From NCBI RefSeq assembly GCF_028550435.1, contig NZ_JAQQKV010000001.1, positions 1,736,001-1,800,000 of the forward strand: a stretch of 64,000 bases of DNA, read 5' to 3'. The translations under genes and the position numbers were made by a program. This document shows positions 8,706-17,468 of the stretch, in pieces. Below the pieces are notes generated by a model. The model saw nothing but the letters and a program-made list of their open reading frames with translations. It did not search any database and was not told where the DNA came from. The stretch comes from Asticcacaulis machinosus. GTDB taxonomy: Bacteria; Pseudomonadota; Alphaproteobacteria; Caulobacterales; Caulobacteraceae. Position 1 is the first letter of the stretch. Every line of letters begins with the position of its first letter.

Positions 8706-9746
8706 ATGTCACTGATTGTCAATAACATTACCAAGAGCTTCTCGGATTTTGCCGCGCTCAATCAGGTCTCGTTCGAGACCCATTCCGGTGAGTTTCTGGC
8801 CCTGCTCGGCCCGTCAGGGTCGGGTAAAACGACGCTACTGCGCCTGCTGGCCGGTCTTGATCAGCCCGATTCCGGCACGGTCACCTTTGAGGGCGAAGAC
8901 TATCTGGCGCTCAATGCCCGCGAACGCCGCATCGGCATGGTGTTTCAGTCCTACGCCCTGTTCCGCCACATGACGGTTGAGCAAAACATCGCGTTCGGCC
9001 TCAATGTCCGCCCGGCCAAGGAGCGCCCCTCAAAGGCCGAGATCAAGGCCAAGGTGCAGAGCCTTTTAAAGCTCATTCAACTCGAAGACCTGGGCAAGCG
9101 CTTTCCGTCGCAACTGTCCGGCGGTCAGCGTCAGCGGGTCGCTCTGGCGCGTGCTCTGGCCATTTCGCCGCGTATCCTGTTGCTGGATGAACCGTTCGGC
9201 GCATTGGATGCTCTGGTGCGCAAAGATCTTCGTCGCTGGTTGCGCCGCATCCATGACGAAACCGGTGTGACCACCATTTTTGTGACCCACGATCAGGAAG
9301 AAGCGCTGGATCTGGCCGACCGCGTGGTGGTGCTGAAAGATGGCCAGATCGAGCAGATCGGCAAACCGCTTGAACTTTACCGCAAACCGGCCTCCAGTTT
9401 CGTGTTCGATTTCCTCGGCACTAACAATCAGGTCACGGCGACGGTCAGTGGCGCAGAGGCCGCGTTCGACGGCTTTACGGTTCCAGCCATCATCACCGGC
9501 GACCTGACGGGCGAGCAACTGGTCCGGTTCCGGCCGTTCGATGCCCATGTCTCAAAAGACGGGCCGGGCTTTAAGGGTAAGGTCTTATCGATCCTGCCCG
9601 CCGGCGCCAACCTGCGCCTTGAGGTTCAGGCCGAGGACGGCACGGTGTTCGAGACCCAGCACGCCCACGATTCCGACGCCAGCGACCTTGCACTTAACGA
9701 CACGGTCTATGTGAAGCCGATCAAGGTCTATGTGTTCGGCACGTAA
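8706..9746 (+). CDS. cysA: sulfate ABC transporter ATPase CysA
   Basis: A 346-residue ABC ATPase. The Walker A motif GPSGSGKT is at 35-42, the signature LSGGQ at 137-141, Walker B ILLLDEP at 157-163, and FVTHD supplies the switch histidine. A C-terminal TOBE-like domain (about 240-346) is present, as in CysA and other importer ATPases with regulatory tails. I chose the ATG at 8706 because an upstream start would overlap cysW heavily. It is the last gene of the sulfate operon and powers sulfate uptake for cysteine synthesis. Confidence 0.92.
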   Translation: MSLIVNNITKSFSDFAALNQVSFETHSGEFLALLGPSGSGKTTLLRLLAGLDQPDSGTVTFEGEDYLALNARERRIGMVFQSYALFRHMTVEQNIAFGLNVRPAKERPSKAEIKAKVQSLLKLIQLEDLGKRFPSQLSGGQRQRVALARALAISPRILLLDEPFGALDALVRKDLRRWLRRIHDETGVTTIFVTHDQEEALDLADRVVVLKDGQIEQIGKPLELYRKPASSFVFDFLGTNNQVTATVSGAEAAFDGFTVPAIITGDLTGEQLVRFRPFDAHVSKDGPGFKGKVLSILPAGANLRLEVQAEDGTVFETQHAHDSDASDLALNDTVYVKPIKVYVFGT

Positions 9747-9876
9747 CGCTGTCAGATTTCGTTAAGCACCTGTCCCGCCCATCCGGCACGGACTGTTGTG
9801 TGTTGACTCGGCCTCTTTATTTATCATACAAATACCTCTCGACAGGCGTTATAATAAAGTTTGCAGGGACACCATT

Positions 9877-11274
9877 ATGCCAACAGATCACTCACGCGCT
9901 CTTTTGGTCCGAAGAAAAACCGTTCTTAGCCTGATGTTGCTGGCAGCACTTACGGCAGCATCCGTCCACGCCGAAGAAACTGCCCCTACGCCCGTGCCTC
10001 ACACGGCCCCCATCCGCCAGATGGCCCCAACTATGGGCTGGAACCCGTGGAACGCGTTTCGCACCGAAGTTACTGAAGACAAAATCATCGCGATTGCAGA
10101 AACCCTGAACAGGTCAGGCCTTAAAGCTGCAGGCTATCGTTACATCAATATCGATGACGGCTGGTGGCTTAAGCGCCGTGCCGACGGGCGCATTATCATC
10201 CGCACGACTATGTTCCCCAGCGCGGCCCTGCCCGACGGCGAGACGAGCTTTCGCCCGTTTACAGACCGTCTGCATGCTATGAATTTCAAAGTCGGGATCT
10301 ATACTGATATCGGCCGGAATGTCTGCTCTCAGGCATGGGATGCCAAAAGCCCGAACCTGCCCACAGGCTCTCAGGCCGAACGCGAAGTCGGCTCAATGGG
10401 CCATCAGACCGAAGACATGCGTCTGTTCTTCGGTGAATGGAACTTTGATCTGGTCAAGGTCGATGCCTGCGGTCTGGCTGATTTCGGCCCCGACCGGCCT
10501 TATGTGAAAAACGATACCTATCGTGCGCTGAAGCCGGCGATTATCCGCGGACGCCCAGATCTGTCCGATATCAATGGCGTTGAAAGCCTGTACCGTGACC
10601 TTAAGGCTGCCATTACGCAGGTGCGTCCGAACGATGACGTTATTCTATCAATCTGCACCTGGGGCGAAGCCGATGTCGCCCGCTGGGGCCATAAGTATGG
10701 CCAGCAATGGCGAACCAGCGCCGACATCCGCGCCAACTGGGCATCGATGCTGCACAATTTCGATACCGCTGTCTCTGGCATCACAGCCACACCATCAGGC
10801 CGGGGCAATGATCCGGACATGCTCGAAATCGGCAACGGCGACTTTGATGTCCGCCATCTGACTGAGGCGCGTGCCCATATGTCGATGTGGGCGATTATCG
10901 GAGCACCGCTTATCCTTGGCTCAGACCTCACCAAATGGTCGCAAGACCTGATCGATATCGCTGGCAATCGCAACGTCATTGCCGTCAATCAAGACATAGC
11001 GGGGCGACCGAGGGTTATATCTTCGGATGCGCGCATCCAGATAATTACAAGGCCCCTCAGCACACCCGGTACTCAGGCGGTGGCCCTGATCAATCGCGGC
11101 GCAAACCCGCAGACGGCCTCAGTCAACCGTGCGCAACTGGGGCTGACCGCTACGTCTGAGGTGACCCTGCGCGACCTGTGGCTCGATACGACACAGAAAC
11201 TGGTGGGCGATGTGCTAACAGTTACCCTTGCTCCCCGTGAGACGTTTCTGGTACTGATAACAACGCAGCCTTAA
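9877..11274 (+). CDS. secreted alpha-galactosidase, GH27
   Basis: A 465-residue glycoside hydrolase of family 27. A Sec signal peptide covers about residues 1-32. The barrel begins at MGWNPWNAF (54-62; usually GWNSWN). The nucleophile is D196 in LVKVDACG and the acid/base is D283 in RTSADIRANW, both in the usual family contexts. A C-terminal beta domain starts near residue 385. It would remove terminal alpha-galactose from plant or algal oligosaccharides outside the cytoplasm. AGGGA lies before the ATG at 9877; TTGACT at 9802 with an AT-rich stretch behind it could be its promoter. The stop overlaps the convergent HAD gene. Confidence 0.88.
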   Translation: MPTDHSRALLVRRKTVLSLMLLAALTAASVHAEETAPTPVPHTAPIRQMAPTMGWNPWNAFRTEVTEDKIIAIAETLNRSGLKAAGYRYINIDDGWWLKRRADGRIIIRTTMFPSAALPDGETSFRPFTDRLHAMNFKVGIYTDIGRNVCSQAWDAKSPNLPTGSQAEREVGSMGHQTEDMRLFFGEWNFDLVKVDACGLADFGPDRPYVKNDTYRALKPAIIRGRPDLSDINGVESLYRDLKAAITQVRPNDDVILSICTWGEADVARWGHKYGQQWRTSADIRANWASMLHNFDTAVSGITATPSGRGNDPDMLEIGNGDFDVRHLTEARAHMSMWAIIGAPLILGSDLTKWSQDLIDIAGNRNVIAVNQDIAGRPRVISSDARIQIITRPLSTPGTQAVALINRGANPQTASVNRAQLGLTATSEVTLRDLWLDTTQKLVGDVLTVTLAPRETFLVLITTQP

Positions 11275-12191
11275 TCCCCAAACCCGTAGCTATACCCGCA
11301 CAACACACTTTCGAACGCCACGCACAGGCTGGCGCGGATAGCGTCCGATTGCGCATCGGCAGCCTTAAGCCGAGCCGGACTGTCATGCAGTTCCCCATTA
11401 CGCGGCCAGATTTTCTCATAGCGGAAGACATGAAACCGGATCTTTGAGGTCGTGGTGGCGGCACGCACCATGTCGTCAACATTACGGCGGCTGTCGTCAA
11501 CAAAGACGATATCGGTAAAGGGCTTGGGGGCGATGGACGCGGCCAGAAGTTGCACCATCACGCCCTTATCCTGCCCAGCCGCCAGCATGATCCCGTCTGA
11601 GACGGTGATATCGCGATGCGGCCCGTCCGGCAAAGTCACCTTGAGCTTTTGAGCGGCCTTGCGGATTTCGTCATCGCCCAGACGCCCGCGCCGGGTGCAC
11701 AGCGGTTTGACACATTCGGGTGCGGCACTGAAATCATAGCCCGCGGCGATAAGCGCCCGCTCGGTCGCCCCGCGCAGTTCGCTCCCGCGCGCGCTTAGGG
11801 TATAGACCGGAATCCCCGCCGTTTGCAGGTCGCGCACAAGCTGCGGGCCGTCACCTTGCGTCGGTTTCAGACCCGCCAGCGTCAGCCACAGGGCCTGTTC
11901 ATACAGGATCACGTCGCGCTGTTCACCTTGGGCTCCGTCAAGCTTGCCGCCCAGCCAGCCCTCAGACCCCAGATCGCCCGGCACGGTCAGCAGGGTGTCA
12001 TCAATATCAAACACCACCAGCACGCGCTTTGACCTGTCGGCCTTGAGACTATGAGCCAGATCGGTGGCGACTTTCAGGTCGGTTATGGACGCAAACCCCG
12101 CAGCCTGCGCCACAGCCGTTGAGGCCATCATCCACGCCGCCGCACATATCCCTGCCCAAATTTTCATCACGCATCCTTGCGACCGTTTCAT
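11271..12191 (-). CDS. secreted HAD-superfamily protein (DUF2608-like)
   Basis: A 306-residue HAD-fold protein with a signal peptide of about 30 residues. HAD motif I is FDIDDTL (near 60-66), motif II is in YTLSARG, and motif IV is in FVDDSRRNVDD. A periplasmic location and the DUF2608-like layout suggest a phosphatase of unknown substrate. AGAGGT precedes the ATG at 12191. It overlaps the alpha-galactosidase stop by four bases in convergent orientation, with no terminator between them. The fold is clear, the substrate is not. Confidence 0.75.
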   Translation of the reverse strand: MKRSQGCVMKIWAGICAAAWMMASTAVAQAAGFASITDLKVATDLAHSLKADRSKRVLVVFDIDDTLLTVPGDLGSEGWLGGKLDGAQGEQRDVILYEQALWLTLAGLKPTQGDGPQLVRDLQTAGIPVYTLSARGSELRGATERALIAAGYDFSAAPECVKPLCTRRGRLGDDEIRKAAQKLKVTLPDGPHRDITVSDGIMLAAGQDKGVMVQLLAASIAPKPFTDIVFVDDSRRNVDDMVRAATTTSKIRFHVFRYEKIWPRNGELHDSPARLKAADAQSDAIRASLCVAFESVLCGYSYGFGD

Positions 12192-12299
12192 AAGATACCT
12201 CTGGCAAACCCGAAAACGCTCACACGGTCAAGGTTTAAGCGGCCAAAATCGCACCGAACCCTTGACCCCTGCCCGCAAACGGCCTAATCCCCGCCCCGT

Positions 12300-12456
12300 G
12301 CAAGAGGTGCCGTGAGAACGGCTTAATAGGGAACCGGGTGTAATCCCCGGACTGTCCCCGCAACTGTAAGCGCTAAGTTTTCGGCCATATGCCACTGAAG
12401 ATGACTTCGGGAAGGCGGTCGCAAATGTCTGAGGCGCAAGTCAGGAGACCTGCCCT
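12300..12456 (+). promoter_or_regulatory. cobalamin (B12) riboswitch upstream of btuB
   Basis: A textbook adenosylcobalamin riboswitch. The opening GGTGCCGTGAGAACGGCTTA at 12306, the core ACTGTCCCCGCAACTGTAAGCG at 12351-12372 (shown here by its well-known order), the GCCACTGAAGATGACTTCGG arm from 12391, and the B12 box AAGTCAGGAGACCTGCC at 12438-12454 are all present and in order. It lies about 130 nt before btuB on the same strand. Bound cobalamin is expected to shut off expression of the receptor. Confidence 0.96.
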
Positions 12457-12584
12457 TTGCTGTCGTCCTTTGCGTGATCGGGGTGTGTCACAAGAGCGGG
12501 AGCGTTTCCTGAGCGGCGATATGTTTGACAGCGCGGATCGATGATCCGTGGCTGTTGCTTCGTCTGCGAAAGACTATACGACCC

Positions 12585-14429
12585 ATGCGAACCTACCTTA
12601 TTCCCGCCCTGACCACCGCCTCAGCCCTGGCGCTAATGACCGTGGCCGGTCACGCCAGATCAGAAAATATCACCGAAGTTGTGGTCTCCGTCACCCGTGA
12701 GCCCGTCGCCCTGTCAAAGGTCGGCCAGAGCGTCACCGTGTTTGATGCCACCACCATTGAGGCCCGTCAGGAACTGTTCCTCGGCGACCTGATCGCCCAG
12801 TCCCCGTCCGTCTCGATCGCCCAGACCGGCGGGCCCGGTCAGGTCGGCACCGCCCGTTTCCGCGGCGCGGAAAGCGACCGGAGCCTGTTCATCATCGACG
12901 GCGTAAAGCTGGGCGATCCGTCCCAGATCGGCGGCGGGCTGAACCTCGGCCTTTTGGCGCTCAATGATGCCGAGCGCGTCGAAGTCCTGCGCGGCCCTCT
13001 ATCGACCCTGTGGGGCTCTCAGGCCATCGGCGGCGTGGTCGCCATCACCACCCGCACCCCGAAAAAACCACTGGAAGCGCGCGTCTCTGTCGAAGGACTG
13101 GACGACTATGTCACCGCCCGCGCCTCGATCGGCGGCAAGGCTGATCGCCTGACCTGGGGCCTGTCGGGGGCCTATATAGACGATGAAGGCGTGTCGTCAC
13201 TGCGCACAGGTTCAGAAAAAGATGGCTTTGAGCAAAAGCACCTCAACGGTTATCTGAACTACGCCCTGACCGACACATCTGGCCTGCGCGCCCGCGTGAG
13301 CCATACCGAAAGCGATTACGATTTCGATGGCTATGATGCGTCGTTTGCTCTGGCCGATACCCGCGACTTTGGCACGCAGGATGAAACGGTGGCCAGCGCC
13401 GGTTATTACAATCAAATGCTGGATGGCCGTCTGAAAAACAGCGTCACCGTCTCACAGACCAAGACCGAGCGCGAAACCTCGGATCTGGCCAACGCGACCT
13501 CCTATCCGTTTGAGGGCCGCCAGACCAGCTATGACTATACCGGCGCCTATAAGCTATCGGACGCGACCCAGTTCGTATTCGGCGCGTCATCCGAACGCTC
13601 AAAAATCATCACCGCCGGCCTTGTCAAATCCGTGACCCTGAACGGCCTGTTCGCGCAGGTGCGTCAGGATATCGATGCCCTGACCCTGAACGCCAGCATC
13701 CGCCGCGACGACCACTCGACCTTTGGTGACAATACCATCGGCCAGATCGCGGCCGCCTATACCCTCAGTGACACCGTGGTTCTGCACGCAAGCCTGGGGC
13801 AGGGTTTCAAGGCCCCAAGCCTCTATCAGCTTTATGACGGCTGGTCGGGCAATGTCGCCCTTAAGCCAGAAGAGGCCACCAATATCGACTTCGGAGTCGA
13901 TGTTTACGGTGCCAACAATGGCCGCTATGGCGTGTCGGTATTTGGTCGCAAGACCGAAAACCAGATCGACTATGATATGTCGACCTTCACCTATGGCAAT
14001 ATCGCCCAGACCAAGGCCTACGGCATTGAACTGGAAGCCGCCCGTGATCTGACCGATAACGTGTCCGTTTCCGGTAACTATAGCCACATCATCGCCCGCG
14101 ACAACGCTAAGGACAGCTTCACCTATAAGAACGATCTGGGTCGAGCCCCTAAGCATATGGCCAATGCCCATATCGACTGGCAGGCGACGCAGGCCTTATC
14201 GCTCGGCGCCTCCGCGCGCTATGCCGGTAAGTCGTTTGAAAATATCTATAATGCCCGTGAACTGGGGGCCTACACTCTGGTCGATCTGCGGGCCGCATAC
14301 CGCGTGAACGACACGGTCACCGTCTTTGGCCGCATTGAGAACGCCACCGACGAAGACTATGAAACAGCGGCCAATTACGGCTCCACCGGGCGTCGTCTGT
14401 GGCTCGGCATTCGCGCCAATATGTATTAA
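12585..14429 (+). CDS. btuB: TonB-dependent vitamin B12 receptor BtuB
   Basis: A 614-residue outer-membrane receptor. A signal peptide ends near HARSEN (residue 24). EVVVSVTREP just after it is the TonB box. The plug runs to about residue 150 (QVGTARFRGAESDRSLFIIDG; GVVAITT), followed by a 22-strand-type barrel ending in an aromatic-flanked strand (LGIRANMY). The upstream cobalamin riboswitch makes B12 the substrate rather than a siderophore. Length equals E. coli BtuB. The periplasmic and inner-membrane partners (btuFCD) are not in this window. The ATG at 12585 has only a weak ribosome site, usual behind this riboswitch. Confidence 0.93.
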   Translation: MRTYLIPALTTASALALMTVAGHARSENITEVVVSVTREPVALSKVGQSVTVFDATTIEARQELFLGDLIAQSPSVSIAQTGGPGQVGTARFRGAESDRSLFIIDGVKLGDPSQIGGGLNLGLLALNDAERVEVLRGPLSTLWGSQAIGGVVAITTRTPKKPLEARVSVEGLDDYVTARASIGGKADRLTWGLSGAYIDDEGVSSLRTGSEKDGFEQKHLNGYLNYALTDTSGLRARVSHTESDYDFDGYDASFALADTRDFGTQDETVASAGYYNQMLDGRLKNSVTVSQTKTERETSDLANATSYPFEGRQTSYDYTGAYKLSDATQFVFGASSERSKIITAGLVKSVTLNGLFAQVRQDIDALTLNASIRRDDHSTFGDNTIGQIAAAYTLSDTVVLHASLGQGFKAPSLYQLYDGWSGNVALKPEEATNIDFGVDVYGANNGRYGVSVFGRKTENQIDYDMSTFTYGNIAQTKAYGIELEAARDLTDNVSVSGNYSHIIARDNAKDSFTYKNDLGRAPKHMANAHIDWQATQALSLGASARYAGKSFENIYNARELGAYTLVDLRAAYRVNDTVTVFGRIENATDEDYETAANYGSTGRRLWLGIRANMY

Positions 14430-14453
14430 TAGTGTCACCAAGAAAGGCTAAAA

Positions 14454-14471
14454 GCTTAACGGGAGTTAAGC
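14454..14471. other. hairpin 3' of btuB
   Basis: GCTTAAC-GGGA-GTTAAGC is a perfect 7-bp stem, 24 nt after the btuB stop. A T-rich stretch appears only about 20 nt later (14497-14503), so it is a possible imperfect terminator or an mRNA end-protecting hairpin. Confidence 0.4.
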
Positions 14472-14599
14472 CTGTCGGGAGCGCTTTCCCTATGGCTTTT
14501 TTATTCTCCGCCGGTCTACCCATAGACGTCCCGCCAACCCTATAAAGGCGGAATATATAGCTTTAAGTCTTTCTTTTATTTCTTTTTTGTCCTCCCATT

Positions 14600-14632
14600 A
14601 AAAAGGCCTCATGGTTCCCGTGAGGCCTTTTT
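14600..14632. terminator. bidirectional rho-independent terminator between btuB and moaC
   Basis: AAAAAGGCCTCA and TGAGGCCTTTTT pair around a 9-nt loop. The stem is flanked by A- and T-runs on both sides, so it can stop both btuB (plus) and the moaE-moaC operon (minus), which end on either side of it. Confidence 0.88.
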
Positions 14633-14653
14633 ATTGTTTATGGGAAATTAATT

Positions 14654-15142
14654 TTATACCGCATTCTTATTCGGCCAGTCACCGGATTTTCCGCCCGACT
14701 TAGACGTAACTTCGATGCCCTCCAGGCGCATGGTCTTATCGACGGCTTTGAGCATGTCATAAAGCGCCAGGCCCGCTACGCTGACCGCCGTCAGCGCTTC
14801 CATCTCAACCCCGGTCGGGCCGGTGGTCTTCACCACAGCCTCAATATCAAAACCGGCCCCATCATCCATAGCCGTGATCCGGACCTCGACCTTGGACAGG
14901 GCCAGAGGGTGACATAGGGGAATAAGATCAGCCGTACGCTTGGCGCCCATGATACCCGCCAGCTCGGCGGTGGTGATCACCGCCCCCTTGGGTGCCTTAC
15001 CATCGCGGACGATCGCCACAGTCTCCGCCGCACAGATCAGCCGCCCGCGCGCGGTGGCGACCCGTGCCGTTGCAGCCTTTTCGGACACATCGACCATGTG
15101 CGCGCGGCCATCGCCGCCAATATGGCTCAATTCAGTTGTCAT
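14654..15142 (-). CDS. moaC: cyclic pyranopterin monophosphate synthase MoaC
   Basis: A 162-residue protein of normal MoaC length. It converts the MoaA product into cyclic pyranopterin monophosphate in molybdenum cofactor synthesis. [15 protein letters not shown] (near 74-88), the DMLKAVDK segment with its catalytic lysine-aspartate pair, and the C-terminal KSGGKSG are all present. GGTGGGAAG stands before the ATG at 15142. The start lies inside the end of moaE (11-nt overlap), so the two are coupled. Confidence 0.95.
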   Translation of the reverse strand: MTTELSHIGGDGRAHMVDVSEKAATARVATARGRLICAAETVAIVRDGKAPKGAVITTAELAGIMGAKRTADLIPLCHPLALSKVEVRITAMDDGAGFDIEAVVKTTGPTGVEMEALTAVSVAGLALYDMLKAVDKTMRLEGIEVTSKSGGKSGDWPNKNAV

Positions 15143-15596
15143 CTTCCCACCTTTTTCTGTCGGCCTGATCGGCGGCGGTCGGTTCGATCCAGCGCTCCGC
15201 ACCGGCCCCCTGCTCGCGCTTCCAGAACGCGGCCTCTGATTTCAGCCGGTCCATCATGTAATCCGCCGCTTCAAATGCGGCCCGCCGGTGGGCCGAAGCT
15301 GCCGCGACAAAAACAATATCCTCACCCGCCTTCACTTGACCGCAGCGATGCAGCACCATGACCCGCGCCACATCAAAACGCGCGCAGGCAGCTTGTGCTA
15401 CCGCCTCCATACTGGCTTCGGTCATGCCCGGATACCAGTCGAGGTACAGATGATCGACGGCACCGCCCGCCTTATCGACGGGGCGCACCTTGCCGGTAAA
15501 GGTGACGATGGCGCCATCTGCACTTTCAGAAAAGGCCTGAAAGGCAGCTTTGCTGTCCAAAGCCTCCGGCAACAGCCGTACAATCATATGATCCAT
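15132..15596 (-). CDS. moaE: molybdopterin synthase large subunit MoaE
   Basis: A 154-residue MoaE. With MoaD it inserts the two sulfurs that turn cyclic pyranopterin monophosphate into molybdopterin. [22 protein letters not shown] and the active-site segment [21 protein letters not shown] (basic residues lining the precursor site) are typical. It precedes and overlaps moaC. MoaD and MoaA are not in the window. The start is at 15596, with an in-frame ATG three codons later as alternative. Confidence 0.93.
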   Translation of the reverse strand: MDHMIVRLLPEALDSKAAFQAFSESADGAIVTFTGKVRPVDKAGGAVDHLYLDWYPGMTEASMEAVAQAACARFDVARVMVLHRCGQVKAGEDIVFVAAASAHRRAAFEAADYMMDRLKSEAAFWKREQGAGAERWIEPTAADQADRKRWEDDN

Positions 15597-15940
15597 GCGC
15601 TACCATAGCCGAGACCTTTGGTGCAGGCAAAGCGCGGAAATGGTCAAAAAATGCAAACCGGTTTTATAACACCTCAAGAATCGCCCCCTGTGCCCATCAG
15701 GAGACGCAAACGCAATTTATGCTCATTTGCGCGTTTACAACCTGAGATTTTTTACGACTTCCTTATTTTAAACAAGATTGGTGTGCAAGGCGGTCGCATT
15801 ATCAAACACAAAAACCACAGAAAGCTTCGAAATCAGCGAAATCAGGCATTTTATTAGTGTCATTTACACCTGCTATGATAGGCTGATTTTGTTATTTGAG
15901 CGTTGATTGTTTTCGTTAGACTATTTTCGGTTTGGATTAG
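15597..15940. other. 344-bp AT-rich intergenic region before the CapD-like gene
   Basis: This gap separates divergent moaE and the CapD-like gene. It is clearly more AT-rich than its surroundings. Near its right end TTGAGC at 15896 and GACTAT, 17 nt further on, could be a promoter for the plus-strand gene. A 79-codon open frame at 15618-15857 has no ribosome site and no protein-like composition, so I do not call it. No repeat or hairpin stands out. Confidence 0.4.
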
Positions 15941-17149
15941 ATGGGCCCTGTGCATTTCCAGATGTTGCGCCTTTTGGCCTCCACACCTTTTTTTGGAAAA
16001 AAGCCTCAGCGTCTGACTATCCCGTCCGCTGATGACCAAATCGCCTATAAAAACCTCCTCCATCGCCCGCAAGTCAGCCTCGACCTGAGCGAACTTAAAG
16101 AATTCTATAATGGTAAACGCATACTGATCACCGGGGCCGGTGGCTCCATCGGCTCGGAGATCGCCCAGCAGGTCGTTGATATGGGTGCGGCCCATGTCAG
16201 TCTGGTCGAGAACTCCGAGTTAGCGCTCTATTCCATTGATCAGGCGCTGGGGCTTAAAGTCGGGTTTTCTATGACCAAACGCGCTATTCTTTGCGATATT
16301 CGTCGCAAGGATAGATTGATGAGCGTGGTGCGAACTGAACGCCCGGACATCATTTTCCATGCCGCCGCCTTAAAGCATGTGCCGATGGTCGAGCAGAACC
16401 CTTCTGAGGGGGTGTTGACCAATGTGCTGGGTACGCAGAACCTGATCGAAGTGGCCAATACCTGCAAGGTGGCGCAACTGGTCATGATTTCCTCGGATAA
16501 GGCCGTAGCCCCGTCATCGCTTATGGGGGCGACCAAACGGCTGGCGGAACATCTGATCCGTCATAATGGCCTCAAATCCTCGGCCTATACGCAGGCCTGC
16601 GTGGTGCGATTTGGTAATGTGCTGGGCTCGACCGGCTCGGTCGTGCCACTATTCCGGTCTCAGATTGAGCGCGGTGGTCCGATTACCATCACCGACCCCA
16701 AGGCCGAACGCTTTTTCATGACGATCCTTGAGGCGGTTCAGCTTGTGCTGCAGGCCGCGCTTCAGAACACCAAATCCAGCGCCGATATGCCGAATCTCTA
16801 TGTTCTGGAAATGGGCACGCCGGTAAAGATTGTCGATCTGGCCAAGCGTATGATCAGGCTCTATGGCCTCAAGGCCGGACGCGACATCGAGATCAAGTTC
16901 ATCGGCCTGCGTGACGGTGAAAAGCTGACCGAAGACCTGACCGATATTGATGAGACTCAGGCGCCGGTCATGCCCGGTATTTTTGAGGTCGTCAGCCAGA
17001 ACGAAACCCACGTCATTGAACCGGAAGACTTGGAGCGTCTGTTCCAGATTGCCTCTAAGTCCGAGGATGACCTGGTGCGATCCCTGCTGTTTTCATTCGT
17101 CAACAAGATCCACCGGCCGCAGACAAACCTCACCGCCGCCGCTGAATAA
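15941..17149 (+). CDS. soluble CapD-like nucleotide-sugar 4,6-dehydratase/epimerase
   Basis: A 402-residue extended short-chain dehydrogenase of the polysaccharide biosynthesis (CapD/FlaA1/WbpM) family. The NAD-binding motif TGAGGSIGS is at 64-72. SSDKAVAPSSLMGATKR (184-200) carries the variant catalytic triad of inverting 4,6-dehydratases. It lacks the N-terminal membrane domain of WbpM-type proteins, so it corresponds to the catalytic half only. It would modify a UDP-sugar such as UDP-GlcNAc for surface glycan or flagellin modification. A monocistronic unit closed by the terminator at 17153. The exact sugar is not readable. Confidence 0.85.
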   Translation: MGPVHFQMLRLLASTPFFGKKPQRLTIPSADDQIAYKNLLHRPQVSLDLSELKEFYNGKRILITGAGGSIGSEIAQQVVDMGAAHVSLVENSELALYSIDQALGLKVGFSMTKRAILCDIRRKDRLMSVVRTERPDIIFHAAALKHVPMVEQNPSEGVLTNVLGTQNLIEVANTCKVAQLVMISSDKAVAPSSLMGATKRLAEHLIRHNGLKSSAYTQACVVRFGNVLGSTGSVVPLFRSQIERGGPITITDPKAERFFMTILEAVQLVLQAALQNTKSSADMPNLYVLEMGTPVKIVDLAKRMIRLYGLKAGRDIEIKFIGLRDGEKLTEDLTDIDETQAPVMPGIFEVVSQNETHVIEPEDLERLFQIASKSEDDLVRSLLFSFVNKIHRPQTNLTAAAE

Positions 17150-17152
17150 AAC

Positions 17153-17183
17153 AAACCCCGGAAGTTAACTTCCGGGGTTTTTC
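17153..17183. terminator. bidirectional terminator between capD-like gene and cyd operon
   Basis: AAACCCCGGAAG-TTAA-CTTCCGGGGTTT forms a 12-bp stem with a TTAA loop and a T-run behind it on the plus strand. On the minus strand the stem is followed by TTTGTTTT. It can end both the CapD-like transcript and the cydA-cydB-cydX transcript. Confidence 0.9.
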
Positions 17184-17192
17184 GCAAAGTTC

Positions 17193-17315
17193 TTAATCCT
17201 TGAACGGATCTTCGGCATCGGGATCGTCTTCGGTCAGAAACTCAAACCAGATGCCATTTAGGACACCGAAAGTCACGGCCAGTCCCAATCCTAAAATCCA
17301 TGTAAAATACCACAT
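17193..17315 (-). CDS. cydX: cytochrome bd oxidase small subunit CydX
   Basis: A 40-residue protein that matches CydX (YbgT family). MWYFTWILGLGLAVTFGVLN is nearly superimposable on the start of E. coli CydX. It is followed by a charged acidic tail ending in FKD. One transmembrane helix (about residues 4-24) is expected. CydX binds CydA and stabilises the haem groups of cytochrome bd. AAGGA lies 10 nt before the ATG at 17315. It is the last gene of cydA-cydB-cydX, 153 bp after cydB, instead of directly adjacent as usual; the gap holds two hairpins. Confidence 0.92.
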   Translation of the reverse strand: MWYFTWILGLGLAVTFGVLNGIWFEFLTEDDPDAEDPFKD

Positions 17316-17337
17316 CTCATTTTTCCTTACAGAAGCA

Positions 17338-17465
17338 GAAAATTTTCGCAGAGCCGCCTCAAGAAAATTTTCTTCGTTATTGAGGAAGGGAGTTCATGAG
17401 GGAAACCTGGGTTTCCTCATGAAACAAACAAAGGGGGCACATGGGGGAAAGTTATTTCCCCCATG
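17338..17465. repeat. two hairpins and a twice-repeated palindrome between cydB and cydX
   Basis: The gap holds three kinds of structure. CATGGGGGAAA-GTTA-TTTCCCCCATG at 17440-17465 is a perfect 11-bp hairpin starting 4 nt after cydB. A second hairpin with CATGAG/CTCATG ends is at 17395-17421. The palindrome GAAAATTTTC occurs twice, at 17338-17347 and 17363-17372. No U-run follows the hairpins in the minus direction. They may therefore protect the cydAB mRNA end or attenuate read-through into cydX, not fully stop it. Confidence 0.6.
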
Positions 17466-17468
17466 ATA

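Noticed and set aside
15618-15857. 79-codon open frame upstream of the CapD-like gene
   Set aside because: No ribosome site, AT-rich intergenic composition, no motif.
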